Assembly: GCA_028283985.1 (NCBI GenBank)
Contig: JANQSQ010000044.1
Coordinates: forward strand, 1-7,124
DNA: 7,124 nt
Direction of reading: 5' to 3'
Source of the DNA: Rhodothermales bacterium
GTDB taxonomy: Bacteria > Bacteroidota > Rhodothermia > Rhodothermales > VXPQ01
Position 1 is the stretch's first letter; every line of letters begins with the position of its first letter. The notes under the pieces are model-generated. The model saw only the letters and a list, made by a program, of their open reading frames with translations, did not search any database and was not told the origin of the DNA. Position numbers and translations under genes: made by a program. Positions 6,497 to 7,124 of this stretch are shown one piece after another.

Positions 6497-7124
6497 ACGG
6501 ACATCGTCTTCGTACCTTCGCGGCCGCCGCGCTGCTGCTTCTGTCCGGCTGCCTTCCCTATTCCTGCCGGCGCCAGGAATCTACGGCGCTGACGCCCGCC
6601 GATTCCCTATCCCGCGCACTGGCCTCGTCGATCCCGATGGACACGCTTGCGCTGGCATGGACCCGTTCCATCGGCGACGAGCGCGGAGATGCATATCCCC
6701 GGACCGTACGCTTTGGCTCCACTCAGGACAGCCCCGTCTATCTGGGCGATGCGGAACAGGCGCTCGTGTTCGTCTTCGATCCGGCGGGGGCGCCGATCGA
6801 CACCTTTGCCACGGCGGACATCCCCTACCTCGCCGGCGTACGCGGAGACACGGTGGCTGTTTTCGAACCGGAGGCGCCGGCCATGCACTTTTTTGTCCGC
6901 GGCCTGCCGATAGAAACCGTCCCGATACAGGATGCGGAACGCTCGGAAACCGCGCTGGTGTACGGCGCCTTCGGGGGTAATCCCGGAAACGGCGCCATCT
7001 ACTACAAGCGCGTCGACCCGGAGACCGGAGGGTTCGTCGCCGGGATCGACCCTTCCGGCCGCGCAACGACCCGCTGGGCGCTGCCCGGGCCGCACTGGCG
7101 GCATGCAGGCATGCTCCGGTTCTG
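6493..7124 (+). CDS. Putative lipoprotein of unknown function (3' end outside window)
   Basis: An open frame of 210 codons runs from ATG 6493 to the right edge without a stop, so only the N-terminal part is seen. The start overlaps the HtrA-protease stop by four bases (ATGA), which favours translational coupling. The N-terminus MNGHRLRTFAAAALLLLSGC has a basic start, an Ala/Leu core and a clean lipobox LSGC with Cys20, so I expect a signal-peptidase II-processed, lipid-anchored envelope protein. A second Cys lies at 25. The mature part is rich in short beta-prone stretches, such as PVYLGDAEQALVFVFDPAGA (81-100), VAVFEPEAPAMHFFVRG (121-137) and AIYYKRVDPETGGFVAGIDP (168-187). Their spacing looks like beta-propeller blades of the kind found in Bacteroidota lipoproteins. 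That fold is a guess. No enzyme motif is seen and I do not recognise the family. It may be a partner or substrate of the neighbouring protease. Confidence 0.8.
   Translation, partial: MNGHRLRTFAAAALLLLSGCLPYSCRRQESTALTPADSLSRALASSIPMDTLALAWTRSIGDERGDAYPRTVRFGSTQDSPVYLGDAEQALVFVFDPAGAPIDTFATADIPYLAGVRGDTVAVFEPEAPAMHFFVRGLPIETVPIQDAERSETALVYGAFGGNPGNGAIYYKRVDPETGGFVAGIDPSGRATTRWALPGPHWRHAGMLRF

Noticed and set aside
6477..6980. Plus-strand open frame overlapping the end of htrA and the lipoprotein
   Set aside because: It is Arg/Gly/Pro-rich and out of phase. The frame from ATG 6493 gives a lipobox and beta-rich protein and stays open to the edge.

Overview
The window is an ordinary stretch of chromosome from a GC-rich bacterium. 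All seven genes are on the plus strand and packed tightly, with no RNA genes, mobile elements, CRISPR or repeats that I can see. The protein styles point to the Bacteroidota/Rhodothermota (Salinibacter/Rhodothermus-like) side of the tree. The serine hydroxymethyltransferase has the insert typical of that group just before its DSAVFPG motif. TatC carries a FLDHLEELRWR start, and the S41 peptidase has the long charged C-terminal tail common there. Clear Shine-Dalgarno sites are scarce, as is usual in that group. This placement is inference from recalled family features, not from a search.

Layout: (1) 1-1088, the 3' three quarters or so of glyA (serine hydroxymethyltransferase), cut by the left window edge. 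(2) 1137-1736, a PyrE-type phosphoribosyltransferase with unusual active-site motifs. (3) 1740-2615, tatC, three bases after the previous stop. (4) about 2648-4288, a periplasmic S41 (Ctp/Prc) peptidase with one PDZ domain, starting 14 to 32 bases after tatC. (5) 4364-5194, a TauE/SafE-family membrane protein. (6) 5306-6496, a membrane-anchored HtrA/Deg serine protease with one PDZ domain and a TTG start. (7) 6493 to the right edge, a lipoprotein of unknown function whose ATG overlaps the htrA stop (ATGA) and which continues past the window.

How they fit together: the first two genes belong to one-carbon/glycine and nucleotide (or salvage) metabolism. The rest act at the cell envelope: Tat export of folded proteins, two different PDZ-containing periplasmic proteases, an anion exporter-like permease and a lipoprotein. 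The phosphoribosyltransferase, tatC and Ctp genes are spaced like one transcription unit, and htrA plus the lipoprotein like another. The gaps of 48, 75 and 111 bases between blocks hold no convincing terminator or promoter.

I found no new multi-gene system. The items most worth a second look are the divergent phosphoribosyltransferase and the unrecognised lipoprotein translationally coupled to the HtrA protease.
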